DNA of 64,000 nt from Planococcus shixiaomingii (lineage in GTDB: Bacteria; Bacillota; Bacilli; Bacillales_A; Planococcaceae): assembly GCF_030413615.1 (NCBI RefSeq), contig NZ_CP129236.1, positions 2,154,001 through 2,218,000 on the forward strand, written 5' to 3'. The notes beneath the pieces are model-generated. The model worked only from the letters and a program-made list of their open reading frames with translations, had not been told where the DNA came from and ran no database searches. Below, one piece after another: positions 35,201-43,844 of this stretch. The first letter of the stretch is position 1. Each line of letters begins with the position of its first letter. The translations under genes were made by a program, and so were the position numbers.

Positions 35201-35508
35201 AAATTTACTTTCCATTCATTATCTTTTAGTAAAGAAATATCTTTTTTGAATTTCCCCCAGAAATTACCATCGTAATTGTAAATTGCAAAATTTACCGTCA
35301 ACAGCAATGCTGTTCGAGGAGCAAGATTCCAAATGAATTTAACAACACTCCCTTGGCGATCGATATGATGACTTAAGATTTTTTTAAAATTTTCTAGAAT
35401 TTTTATGTAATCGGTATATGGAAGGTTTGCCTCGCTGACAATTTTAATTTCTTTAAAGTATTTTGCCATTCTAGATTCTGTATAATTCAAATACTCTTCT
35501 ACTCTCAT
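32191..35508 (-). CDS. 1105-residue protein of unknown function (DruH-like)
   Basis: No enzymatic motif is visible. The N-terminal 240 residues are helical (MRVEEYLNYTESRMAKYFKE). Residues about 250-850 look beta-rich, with repeated strands such as VFINLPIQRF, VKVEWKITSDD and YYEIDLYVDKSD that suggest several immunoglobulin-like sandwiches. The C-terminal 250 residues are helical again. A protein of about this size, encoded immediately before the large DUF1998 helicase, is the layout of Druantia type III (DruH-DruE); I assign it by that context and not by a recognised domain. GGAGGGG precedes the ATG. The 3' end overlaps the helicase gene, so the two are coupled. Confidence 0.7.
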   Translation of the reverse strand: MRVEEYLNYTESRMAKYFKEIKIVSEANLPYTDYIKILENFKKILSHHIDRQGSVVKFIWNLAPRTALLLTVNFAIYNYDGNFWGKFKKDISLLKDNEWKVNFLRQIELEKLELFDKNSNQKYVENILGHAGIPKNNIAGFIKNVIDPAASFDLTAHEVIESVKREKNDGSVVKTYGLYKSVKDFIKLDNSVSNSLISRCIEVWREQERPFTEKYRNYLPDHILDEFEKYTSKEVTTKIQQSRQQRLSRPVLSYSTQYQNVFINLPIQRFSNKEKVKVEWKITSDDNSIILPTKMYIFEEEQEYIVDKKNGEYPVSPLNDYIVHLLINGEIKGEWSFYLDQVAVFDTGSYEQLNKKYLSNSNLLLIVHESEYEKIKNCKNDHLVRPLFKEWQGYYEIDLYVDKSDTIEFSNTILRLNPLRNLMELEGTRVAHAKAETAVYTDEPMINIHSDISSLNEDLARWSLKLYHPYSKTTVWKKISELEYEQSTKGIKINLKNLLNNKGELFGKYLLSLTGVLGHDQSIDFHYISRKDFSFSVLEQEMNVSTSPNIDFTIPTIFDVEKKSETKTSFNVPNHPDFVRGNLLNLTTKEKLDLKLYSSKVSCELVTSSGAQELGIVFNANEFDFAETHVLLDLENPSLLNSGKAVAVTLMERLKTGEFARKTVNCRVGRKHVLDLNYFDGLHETSGKRTIGLTIAELEITEKVVTVETEWVLNSVIAPSSDNECLSFNCSFQPEKLKARIWSFNPQKELFMEREVVYPAHSLQITEENLPDGYYFFELCEVEEDDFFDIFDEVIYPSSLDNHKKFFKVERKIEVPTFVEWLLMLDSDGEEKEWEIAELEKLLIFMWDRKAVIEPLLLSDYNLCCDFGLQNIDLLLDIIKKEEKNEFASFICKIAGYQEWDPASFNSAMQNRLEKVNPKALYTPENISMLSTLSRRERAISFQRKIKKGQFIKGFSIHHEYLSFFDQIDNEETYQLRIKAFYINHKNALDNVLVSLNDLQLLSRENINRLNTRRIASSNSLYSFPFYVGLSALVCALIIEHESKMDSHTLFALRQAIPALYEIAEDWYLHDLVHWKDKLVGDRRAIIILQERKQAYGNPSFTWKE

Positions 35509-35771
35509 ATTACCCCTCCAGTTTTTAATTCCTTTTATTTATTTGGCACTAAAAGAATAATGCTTTCTAGTTATTTTGGAGTCCAAAGGAATAGTTATAT
35601 TTATGTATTAATTGTAACATATTGGATTTTAATACTAAATATAATTTTCTGAAAAATTTATTACATTCAGTGTAATTTGCAGTAATAATGATAAGTTGTT
35701 TGCGCTACGGAGTTTTTTTCTAATTTTTACTCACCACTTTAATTATTTAAATAAAATCTTCCATTAAAAAA
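35509..35771. other. AT-rich promoter region of the Druantia-like operon
   Basis: With the terminator that follows, it makes up a 303-base gap. Very AT-rich; it must contain the promoter of the four-gene operon, but several TATAAT-like hexamers make an exact choice unsafe. No gene seen. Confidence 0.45.
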
Positions 35772-35792
35772 AGACATCCATAATGGATGTCT
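35772..35792 (-). terminator. Terminator after the hsdS fragment
   Basis: AGACATCCAT / ATGGATGTCT stem; on the minus strand it is followed by a run of seven T. Confidence 0.75.
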
Positions 35793-35811
35793 AAAATGGT
35801 TATTTCACTTA

Positions 35812-36475
35812 CTACTGTAGTATTTCTTTTAATAATTCGATTGCATTTTCATCAGAGGGATTATTAGTACCTAGTTCGCCTCGAAAAGCCTTACTTAATA
35901 TAGAAGTTTTTAATGTTTCGGCATTTATTTCTTTAACTACTTGAAAAGCGTCTTTTTCTTTATTTAACATATCTTTTACTGTTTGAATAATTTTAATTCT
36001 TTCATTTTTTGGAGCCAAAGGAATTTTAATATTTTTTATATCTTCTAAACTTAATACTGGCCTTCCTATTCCATATGCTCTTTTCTCTAACTCTCCTCCA
36101 CCTCCACTTAAAGATAACAAACTTAAATGGATGTATGGAGCTATACTTTTATCTATTAATTTTGTTAAAGCAACGGATTGACTTACATAGGCTTCTGGAA
36201 TATCTTTATCAACTAATGCACATTTTCCAACATTTGCACCAGTTATAGTAGTCAATAAATCAAAAGGTTCCACTAAACTTCTTTTTCCTTCAACTTGTTC
36301 TGGTAAATTAACAAAAGCAACTTTCTTCATATCTAAGTTGTTTTTATTTATATCCTGCGTTCTAATAAAACAAGCTCCTTTATCAGAGTAATATTTGGAC
36401 CAGTCTCTTGAACCACTAGTAATGTAATATGCTATCTCACCAAGTTTTATCCATTTCCATCCTCTTGAAGAGACT
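35812..36475 (-). pseudogene. hsdS: Type I restriction specificity subunit (hsdS), 3' fragment
   Basis: Encodes one target-recognition half of HsdS: it opens with GWKWIKLGEIAYYITSGSRD, then WSKYYSDKGACFIRTQDINK, DLLTTITGANVGKCALVD and ELEKRAYGIGRPVLSLEDIK, and ends with the conserved helix and TSILSKAFRGELG. The N-terminal half is absent. The frame runs back directly into the hsdR fragment in a different frame, so no proper start exists; the ATG at 36330 would give only 172 residues without a binding site. Probably inactive. Confidence 0.8.
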
Positions 36476-36794
36476 TTGCTTCTTCAGTTTTTCCATATCC
36501 CGCTTCATGCATTGCCAAGTTGCCAGTTCGGCGGAGTGAATCAAAAATGTCGATTAATTCACGCTCAACCAAGCCTTCACGGCGCATTGTATTGACGCGG
36601 TCTACTTGTGTTGTTCCTTTTTCTTCGCGAATGTTTTCAGATGCTAATATGAACTTTGCTAATGTCTCTGCGAATAAGCGCAGCTTCATAATGGTTGTAT
36701 GAGGATCTCGGTAAACGTTGGTTTCTGCTGTTTTGCCCAAGTTAGCAAGAACATCCCATTTACCACTAAAAAATGAAAAGTTATGGTTCATCAT
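36447..36794 (-). pseudogene. hsdR: Type I restriction endonuclease (hsdR), 5' fragment
   Basis: About 116 codons matching the N-terminal domain (DUF4145-like) of type I R subunits: NHNFSFFSGKWDVLANLGKT, MKLRLFAETLAKFILAS and LRRTGNLAMHEAGYGKTEEA. HsdR normally has about 1000 residues. After KTEEAKSLQ the frame enters hsdS sequence and stops. A deletion appears to have removed the rest of hsdR, any hsdM and the 5' half of hsdS, with the junction near 36475. Confidence 0.8.
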
Positions 36795-36915
36795 TATCAC
36801 CGTTTTCTGAAAGTTTGTATGTGGTTATTGTACCACAATTTTACAAACAATTTCATTTGCACCTTAATTAACAATAATTGTAATTTTTTGTTCTTCTTGA
36901 AATAAAAAAACGACT

Positions 36916-38316
36916 TTAAGCTTCTTTACGAATATCAACTTTGAAAGCAGTTTTGCCTATAGACATTTTAAAAATATATCCACCATTAACTACTTCTCCT
37001 TCTTCAAAAAGTTGCTTTATCTGTTCATCAGACCAACCAGGAGTTACTCCTAGTAATATGGATAATAAGCGAGTATTGTCTAATGTCCCAAGTTCCACGT
37101 CATCTACATATACAATCTGCTTAACAACGTCATTTTTTGTCGCGAGAACGAAAAACTTTTCTGCTTCACCAGAATAGCGATATTCATTTTCAGATTCATA
37201 AACAGCAATCGATCGTCCATGAAACAAGTTATAACCAATTTTTTCAACTGATATTGCATTGACACTTTTAGTTAAACTTTGAAAAGTATGTGCCATCTCT
37301 ATTTCAACTTCTAAATCTATTACGTTATTCAAAACTGTCTCCCAATCTTCCTCTTCATATCCTTCTTCCCATTTTTGTTCCTCACTTGCTTCATCATATT
37401 CAATAAAAGTTGTTTCAATCTCATCTACCGATAAATCAGGATCTATCCATAAAGATTCAATTGTATTATTCAAATCCGCTTTTGAATTTCCAAGAACCAT
37501 TTCGTTTTGCTTAATCATAACTTCATTTTCAGCTACTGATCTTTTAGCAATAGATATTTCTTCCAGAAGTTTCATTTTGTCATTCGGAATCTCATAAATC
37601 ACTTCAAAAGTTTCTGTAAATCCATTTTGCATTTCAAAAGTCTCAGTTCCTAGCACTATTGCATTCATTAAAAACGTTCCCGTTGAATTAAATTCTTGAT
37701 TACTTGTTTTTAAAATGTTTTGTCTAACTGGAGAATCAAGGACTATGTGATTTACTAAGTAGGTATTGCTATCAATTTTTTGAACAACTTCACCATAGTA
37801 TTCATAGTAAGAAAAGTCTGAAGGTAAATCATTTATATTGAAATTAAACTCATTACTAACTGTTTTAAGAAACGAAAGATTTTCTTCATTTTCTTTTTTC
37901 CGCTTTAAATCATCGGTTTCATTTTTTTTAATTTCTGGAATTAAATCATAAATAATTTCTTTTTCACTAATATTTATGTAATCGGCGGAGGTATCTATTA
38001 ACGAGTTCAAACTTCTATAATCTCGATCATGAATCAGCTCTTTAGACCATTCTTCCATAAAAACTAAATAATCATTTTTATTTTCTTCTATTAAAACTTT
38101 TTGGGCTAGTTTAAAAGTCGTTACATCACTTTCAATGTTCGGCGTATTTGTTTTAATATATTCTTTTAATACAGGAAGATTCTTTTCTTCAATTGCTTTT
38201 ACAATTTCCTCCTTATCATCAGTAGTGGATTTTTCTTCTGAAGAACCTTTTTCAGAACAACCGCATAATACCAAAACGCTTACTATAAGCAACATAAACA
38301 GCTTTATACTTTTCAA
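36916..38316 (-). CDS. Lipoprotein of unknown function
   Basis: 466 residues. The signal sequence KSIKLFMLLIVSVLVLCGC ends in a lipobox-like Cys20, followed by a serine/glutamate-rich linker, so the protein should be anchored outside the membrane. The rest is acidic and mixed helix/strand; an EEWEEGYEEEDWETV-like acidic stretch lies around residues 310-320. The segment ISVEKIGYNLFHGRSIAVYE and a final strand-rich region are not recognised. The start is TTG, about six bases after AGGGG. It stands alone between the restriction remnant and the helicase-nuclease gene. Confidence 0.65.
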   Translation of the reverse strand: MKSIKLFMLLIVSVLVLCGCSEKGSSEEKSTTDDKEEIVKAIEEKNLPVLKEYIKTNTPNIESDVTTFKLAQKVLIEENKNDYLVFMEEWSKELIHDRDYRSLNSLIDTSADYINISEKEIIYDLIPEIKKNETDDLKRKKENEENLSFLKTVSNEFNFNINDLPSDFSYYEYYGEVVQKIDSNTYLVNHIVLDSPVRQNILKTSNQEFNSTGTFLMNAIVLGTETFEMQNGFTETFEVIYEIPNDKMKLLEEISIAKRSVAENEVMIKQNEMVLGNSKADLNNTIESLWIDPDLSVDEIETTFIEYDEASEEQKWEEGYEEEDWETVLNNVIDLEVEIEMAHTFQSLTKSVNAISVEKIGYNLFHGRSIAVYESENEYRYSGEAEKFFVLATKNDVVKQIVYVDDVELGTLDNTRLLSILLGVTPGWSDEQIKQLFEEGEVVNGGYIFKMSIGKTAFKVDIRKEA

Positions 38317-38376
38317 AATTTCCCCTAATTTCTTTAGCCTATTTTTTAAAAATATATTCAGACTTTAACTTATATA

Positions 38377-38410
38377 AAAAGCATGGAGTGGCAAGGGAGC
38401 TCCATGCTTT
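38377..38410 (-). terminator. Terminator of the helicase-nuclease gene
   Basis: Stem AAAGCATGGAG / CTCCATGCTTT with an 11-base loop; on the minus strand followed by TTTTATATAAG. Confidence 0.75.
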
Positions 38411-38468
38411 AAGTTAGTCAGATGATAAATCTCTCCAAAATTTTGGAAGCCGTTTATATTTCTAACTT

Positions 38469-41400
38469 TTAATTAATCTCTTTCACCATCTGCCGATCCC
38501 TCACCGGCTCAATCCCCAATGCATCTAACTGCACCCAAAGACTTTCCAAAGCTTTCGCCTTATCGAAGTAAAACTCTCTTCCCCGCACGCGCCAGAATTT
38601 CCACCCTGCGCGCTCCAAGGATTCTTGGCGCTTCATGTCTTCTTCGAATTTTTCGGGGCCGTGCCATCTTTCGCCGTCGCATTCGACGGCTAAGCGGTCG
38701 CGTATGCCTTCGACGACCATGTCGATGCGGTATTGGCCGACTTTTACTTGCGGCGTGACTTTATAGCCACGCGACAGCAGCATGTGGAGCACGTCCACTT
38801 CAAACGGCGAATCGCATTGGTCTTCGAGGTTCTGGACTTCCATGTTGAAGCGGGTCGGGTTTTGGCAGTAGCTCAGCAAGCGGTAGCGCAGGTCTTCCGG
38901 GTTCAGCTCTTCCAAATCGACGGAATGGTAGAGCCGCATCTGGTTTTTCGCGCGGCTTGCTGCGACGTTAAAGCGCTGCTTGTCGGAGTTGCCCGTCAAC
39001 GCCCGGAAATTGCGGTTTGGCGCAGACACCATCGATAGGAAGATGATGTCCCGTTCGTCGCCTTGCAGCGTGTACGGATTTCCGCAAATGATTTTCCGTT
39101 CGACGAATTCGCGGTCGCCGATTTCCTGGCGGATCCGGGATTCCAGTAATTTGTGCTGGTCTTGCCCGAGCAACGTAATGACGCCGAACGTCTGCCCTTT
39201 AAGCTTTGGATCGCGAATCATTTGGGCCATATCAGCGACAATTGCATCGATTTCACCTTCATTGACATCGTTTCGGTCATCGATGACGCCGTCGTTGACT
39301 TTGATGGCCGTGACAGGTGGGTCGATTTTGTCTTCTTCTAGCGGCAAACGAAGTGGTATCATTTCCCCGCCGTAGCTCATGTCATTCGAAAACTGAATAA
39401 TTTCCGGCACGCAGCGGAAATGCTCACGCAGCATCAATTTTCCTTCTTTCGGGAAAGTTTGTTCTGCGATTTCATATAGGGATAGATTGCCGTCAAACAG
39501 ATCGGCATTCGGAATGCCTTTCAAGTGGCGGCGCACCAATTCATACACATCTTCTTGCTTGGTCCCAATCGATTGCGGACTGATTTGCTCGTCGTCGCCG
39601 ACGACCACAATCTTTTTACCACGCAATAAAACGTTGATCGCAAACAAATCGCACTGGCTACTTTCGTCAAAGATGATGACGTCAAATTTTTCATTGGTCA
39701 CCGGGAAGTTTTCGAGCACTTGGCTGATTGGCATGATCCATACAGGAATAGCGGTTTGGGCAGTCTTCATTTCTTCGCGGGCACCTTGCAAGTTACGCTG
39801 AGCAGACTTTCCGCTTCCTTTGCCGAAGCGTTTGATATACGTTTTCCAAGCAGACAGTGCCCGTTTTTCTTCTTCTGTGATACGCTCTACTTGGTTTTTC
39901 CAAGTAGAAGCACTGACGATCGAACGAATCAACCGTTTTTGTTCAACATGCTCTTCTTCTAACTGTTTCTTTAAAAGTGTAGTGTTGGTATCCTTAGTTT
40001 CATCCAACCATGACTGCAGTTTTTTCATTTCGAATGCTTCAGTATGATTTTTTGGAAACTCGATTTCGCTTCCTACTGACATCTTGATTAATTGGCCAGT
40101 CAACGGCAAAGTCTTATTGAATTGCTCAAGCAACTCATAAAAACGGAGCACTTGCGTTTTTGTCTGGTGCAAACCTTCAAGTTTTTTTAGCAGTTCTATC
40201 CATTTCGCAACGTTTCTTTCTTGATATGCGGCCGCAAACTCTGTTCCTATAGCGTGCATTGTTACTTGAGAATTCATAGAAACAAGTTCAGCAAGTCCTT
40301 GATTGAATTGCTCTTCCCATTTTAAATAGGCAATGCGCTGGCGAACTGCTTCAAGGTCAAGGCTCAATTGCTTGTTTTCAGCAACGGAATACAAGTTGAG
40401 GCTCTCCATGCCAAAAGGAACTAATTTCGCTTTCAAGTTTTGAGCGAGGTCGACGGTTTGGATGGCTAGCTGCAACTCGTTTAAGCGTTCGTCTAACAGA
40501 TGCGGGAAGCGCTTTTCTTTTTCATCAATAACGTTGTGGCCGATTTCTTCCATATTGCCGTTCAACAGGCGGGCCGCTTCTTTTTTGACCCATTCGTATT
40601 CAAGGTGGGTTTCAAGAATTCCAATGTCTTGGAGCGTTTGGACCGGTTCACCGTTTAACACCGGCTCTTCAAACAAGTATTTCGCTTGTTTTCCTTTTCC
40701 TAAAAAGAACAGGAAGTTCGGTTTTTTGCCTTTTTGAAGAGGCTCTTTGGCAATTGCTACATCTTCTTTTAACGAGGCGGCAGTTTTCTGAGGCAACTCG
40801 ACTTTATGGGTGATGAGTTGGTTGTAGGATTCAAACAGGCGTTCATTCGCTCCTGTCAACTTCTCTATCAATTCCCGCCAGCGTGTTTCACGTGTGCCGC
40901 CAGCTCGGCAGTCGTCCATCATGGACTGGTACACCGGGTTTTCGAGTACTGCCGACATATCGAGAAGTCCCTTAATGTCTTTTTGCAATTGCTGAATAAC
41001 TATTTCATCCAAAGGCAATTGGTATTTCTCTAATACTGTTTTGCCTTCGCCGTTTGCTTCCTCTAAGTTGTTTTCAATGTCTACAAACGCAGCAAAAGAA
41101 GAAGCGTTTTGGATATCCGTTTCACCTTCCGGCAGTTTTTGATTTCTCAAAGAAAGTTGTTCTTTTGCTAGGTCGCTTTTTAGCTGCCACAGTTCCTTGA
41201 ATTGGACCGGGTTTAGCGGGAACTCTTCATCTATTGCCAGCGTATCTTGGATCCAGCTGTAATGAAGATCCGATTCGGACAACCGTTTAGCGACATCGTA
41301 TTTGAAGAGCTTTTCGCCTTTATATTGCAGGACAGTTCCTTCTTTTTCCGCATATTCTTTTAACAAATTCTTAAGTTTCGCTTCTTCACGCTTGCTGCGG

Positions 41401-42821
41401 TTCAGCGCTTCTTTATCGCGCTCAATTTCCCGCTCTAAGCGTGGCACATCCAGCTCACCTAGCTTTTCACTAATAACTCGGATTGATTGCTCAATTTCCT
41501 GCAACGATTCACGCCCACCGCCAAGAACCGGAACACACAAATCGCGAATTTCTTGAGGGATTTTATTTTTCAAGACTTTGAGGGGACTTTCTTTTTGGCT
41601 TGTTATTAGGATCTTTTTTCCTTCAGATAAAAAGTGGGACACTAAGTTCGCTATTGTATGGGTCTTCCCGGTTCCCGGCGGACCTTGAACTGTTACGCCT
41701 TGGTGACGTGATATGCGCTGAATGATCGCTTTTTGCTGTTCGTTCGATTCCAGCGGAAAATACAGATTGTTGTCGCCATTAATGTCATAGCTGTCAGAAG
41801 TACCAGCATCTTCAGTGGTATTGGTTTTAATCGGTTCTCCAATAATAGAAGCAACAGTATCAGACAGTTCCAGTTCACCTGTGGAAATGCCATCAATGAT
41901 TTGAGCCAGATCGTCTCTTAACACACGGGCATTTTTTATTCGCAATGACAGCATATGGTGGTTATAAATCACGGGATTGTCATCCGGCACTTTAGACGTT
42001 GGCTCTTCAACATATTTTCCGTTGGCATCAAATGTTTGGATAAACTGCGTGAAGAAATCGGTAAAGTCTTCGGTAATCTCCCTTGTCTGGACTTCTCGCC
42101 ACATTTGGTTGATTAGTGCGATATTTGGTATGGGAATGCCTGAAAAAATTTCCCTTTCGACCGAAATTTCCTGGTCTACTAGCTTTACCGAAATGATGCT
42201 TTTAATCGCATCGAGTTCCAGTTCCACTTTGCTTGTTAGAAGAGGAGAACGGATAGCTCCGATTTTGGGATCCCGATGTTTCCAAGTAAAAAGACCAGTT
42301 CCATAGATAAATTCCAGCGATTCTCCTTCTTTTTCAAAACGTGAAATAAGCTCAAAGAATTCCTCGTATTTCTCCAATGTGCGTTTTTTATTTTTTAGGT
42401 TAGCGGACCACGCTTTCCATTCCGGAACCCATTGCTCATAAACTGCAAGGCGTGCTTCCTCATCTATAAAATATTCTTTTTGAACTTCGCCGTCTGTCAG
42501 TTCTTTTGTTTTCATTGTTATATAGGAAGGAACTGCAGTTTCTTTCTTAGGATCGAAATTAAGCCATTCTTTAATAATGGCTTTTGGGGCAGGAGGGGTT
42601 AAATCTGAATTGGTGATTGTCGGTCTATGGATTTCAACTAAATTTTCTTTGTTGTGGCACTTATCGAATGTTAGGCAGCCTTCTAGTTTCTCTAACTCTT
42701 CCATTTGCCAGTTCTTTTCAAAATCCGCATAATTCCGTACAACTTTCCCTACTAAGTTGTTCAATGCCAGCATATATTCAAAAAAGTTTTTAGCCTTTTC
42801 TTTGGTTGTAATGGTTTCCAT
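38469..42821 (-). CDS. SF1 helicase with C-terminal DUF559/Vsr-like nuclease domain
   Basis: 1450 residues. The N-terminal 355 residues are of unknown fold. The SF1 (UPF1-like) helicase is interrupted: VQGPPGTGKTHTIANL (Walker A, about 380-388), a coiled-coil insertion of some 600 residues, then DVIIFDESSQCDLFA (Walker B), VVGDDEQISPQS, LREHFRC, and FNVAASRAKNQMRLYHS. The last 110 residues form a PD-(D/E)XK nuclease of the DUF559/MTES_1575 type: SPFEVDVLHML, YRIDMVVEG and LAVECDGERWHG. It is a helicase-nuclease likely to act in defence. ATG 42821 follows AGAGAGGTG by six bases. It is much less AT-rich than the operon at 26-35 kb. Single-gene unit. Confidence 0.88.
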   Translation of the reverse strand: METITTKEKAKNFFEYMLALNNLVGKVVRNYADFEKNWQMEELEKLEGCLTFDKCHNKENLVEIHRPTITNSDLTPPAPKAIIKEWLNFDPKKETAVPSYITMKTKELTDGEVQKEYFIDEEARLAVYEQWVPEWKAWSANLKNKKRTLEKYEEFFELISRFEKEGESLEFIYGTGLFTWKHRDPKIGAIRSPLLTSKVELELDAIKSIISVKLVDQEISVEREIFSGIPIPNIALINQMWREVQTREITEDFTDFFTQFIQTFDANGKYVEEPTSKVPDDNPVIYNHHMLSLRIKNARVLRDDLAQIIDGISTGELELSDTVASIIGEPIKTNTTEDAGTSDSYDINGDNNLYFPLESNEQQKAIIQRISRHQGVTVQGPPGTGKTHTIANLVSHFLSEGKKILITSQKESPLKVLKNKIPQEIRDLCVPVLGGGRESLQEIEQSIRVISEKLGELDVPRLEREIERDKEALNRSKREEAKLKNLLKEYAEKEGTVLQYKGEKLFKYDVAKRLSESDLHYSWIQDTLAIDEEFPLNPVQFKELWQLKSDLAKEQLSLRNQKLPEGETDIQNASSFAAFVDIENNLEEANGEGKTVLEKYQLPLDEIVIQQLQKDIKGLLDMSAVLENPVYQSMMDDCRAGGTRETRWRELIEKLTGANERLFESYNQLITHKVELPQKTAASLKEDVAIAKEPLQKGKKPNFLFFLGKGKQAKYLFEEPVLNGEPVQTLQDIGILETHLEYEWVKKEAARLLNGNMEEIGHNVIDEKEKRFPHLLDERLNELQLAIQTVDLAQNLKAKLVPFGMESLNLYSVAENKQLSLDLEAVRQRIAYLKWEEQFNQGLAELVSMNSQVTMHAIGTEFAAAYQERNVAKWIELLKKLEGLHQTKTQVLRFYELLEQFNKTLPLTGQLIKMSVGSEIEFPKNHTEAFEMKKLQSWLDETKDTNTTLLKKQLEEEHVEQKRLIRSIVSASTWKNQVERITEEEKRALSAWKTYIKRFGKGSGKSAQRNLQGAREEMKTAQTAIPVWIMPISQVLENFPVTNEKFDVIIFDESSQCDLFAINVLLRGKKIVVVGDDEQISPQSIGTKQEDVYELVRRHLKGIPNADLFDGNLSLYEIAEQTFPKEGKLMLREHFRCVPEIIQFSNDMSYGGEMIPLRLPLEEDKIDPPVTAIKVNDGVIDDRNDVNEGEIDAIVADMAQMIRDPKLKGQTFGVITLLGQDQHKLLESRIRQEIGDREFVERKIICGNPYTLQGDERDIIFLSMVSAPNRNFRALTGNSDKQRFNVAASRAKNQMRLYHSVDLEELNPEDLRYRLLSYCQNPTRFNMEVQNLEDQCDSPFEVDVLHMLLSRGYKVTPQVKVGQYRIDMVVEGIRDRLAVECDGERWHGPEKFEEDMKRQESLERAGWKFWRVRGREFYFDKAKALESLWVQLDALGIEPVRDRQMVKEIN

Positions 42822-43059
42822 CGGAGGCACCTCTCTTATCTTTTAATCCTCTATTTTCAGTTCAAATCGCATTTGATAAACACTTGATAAAATTAGTATG
42901 TTCTTTAATCTTTTATGCCTAATCTTACCAATAAGTAGGTGTTTAGACAAGATGATGGTTAGTCTATAGTAAAATTTCTCTAAAACATTTTTAAAATCTA
43001 TTCCTTTTGTTTCCGGGAAATAGACTTCATAAGAAGTAGATACTTTTTTTGCTTCAAAC

Positions 43060-43111
43060 AATAAGACAGCCACCATTAAAATGAAATCATTTCAACGGTA
43101 GCTGTCTTATT
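43060..43111. terminator. Terminator of the excalibur gene
   Basis: 15-base-pair stem with one mismatch (AATAAGACAGCCACC / GGTAGCTGTCTTATT). The rest of the 312-base gap 42822-43133 holds nothing I can support; an open frame there starts inside this hairpin. Confidence 0.75.
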
Positions 43112-43133
43112 TAAATTTTAATGTAGATTTAAT

Positions 43134-43403
43134 TTAACGTTCACAAGCAATTAAATCTTTATCGCGATCTCTTGATTTATTAGCATCGTAAAGTGCTTTC
43201 GACACGTAAGGCTTGTAGTTGGTTTTTCCGCCTTTGTTCTTTACTGAAGACGTACGAGCAATTCCGCCCTTATAATCCTTATTTACCGCTTTACAGTTTG
43301 CATAAACTTTAGTTTTAGCATCCACAGATTCAACCGGGGCAACACTATAAGTAAAACTGAATGCAATCGTGGCCGATAATAATACCATCGTTAACTTTTT
43401 CAT
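43134..43403 (-). CDS. Secreted excalibur calcium-binding domain protein
   Basis: 89 residues. A signal peptide (KKLTMVLLSATIAFSFTYS) is followed by the excalibur domain: YANCKAVNKDYKGGIAR and DANKSRDRDKDLIACE. The DxDxDGxxC-like calcium loop reads DRDKDLIAC, with the final Gly missing, so affinity may differ. Such proteins are surface or secreted; this one has no further domain. Basic mature protein. The gene stands alone with its own terminator. Confidence 0.85.
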   Translation of the reverse strand: MKKLTMVLLSATIAFSFTYSVAPVESVDAKTKVYANCKAVNKDYKGGIARTSSVKNKGGKTNYKPYVSKALYDANKSRDRDKDLIACER

Positions 43404-43710
43404 CGCTGATCCTCTTTTCGGAATGAGTTTTATCTTTTATTGGAGAAAATAAGAAAATATAATCCTGATTCAATTATCAATACAAAGACTTTTAAACTAT
43501 AACAGAAGTAATTAAACAAGACCATAGTTGCAAATGAAATTTAAAAAATTAATATTGTATCTGTTCTTTTTTTAAAATCCATTCAAAGTGTAACTTCTTA
43601 TTATCAAACAAAAAAAGCAGCTGCATTCAACAGACTGGAAAAGGCACTCTATTAAGATCCGCCGAAACTTTTATTCCTAAATATGAATTCATCGCATTTG
43701 TTACCAACAT
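43404..43710. other. Gene-free stretch upstream of the excalibur gene
   Basis: AT-rich, must carry the promoter of the excalibur gene. No open frame with a binding site and no repeat seen. Confidence 0.4.
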
Positions 43711-43754
43711 AAAAGGTAGCATCTTATTTTAACTAGAATAAGGTGCTACCTTTT
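43711..43754. terminator. Terminator of the fructokinase gene
   Basis: 18-base arms AAAAGGTAGCATCTTATT / AATAAGGTGCTACCTTTT with one mismatch and an eight-base loop. Confidence 0.8.
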
Positions 43755-43844
43755 CACTTCTAATATCCTCTTTATACTGGTCGATTTTCGGACATGTATG
43801 TAACGATTTAAAATCGCCCAGCGATTGCCAAAAACCAAAACCAT

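Noticed and set aside
20873..36794. A single type I restriction system spanning the methylase and the hsdR/hsdS remnants
   Set aside because: The methylase already has its own fused specificity domain, lies 13 kb away and has a separate operon; the remnants come from another locus.
38519..42306. Many plus-strand open frames opposite the helicase-nuclease gene
   Set aside because: Antisense shadows; none has a start signal or a family pattern.
42843..43076. 77-residue open frame upstream of the helicase-nuclease
   Set aside because: It begins inside the terminator hairpin at 43060-43111 and has no binding site.
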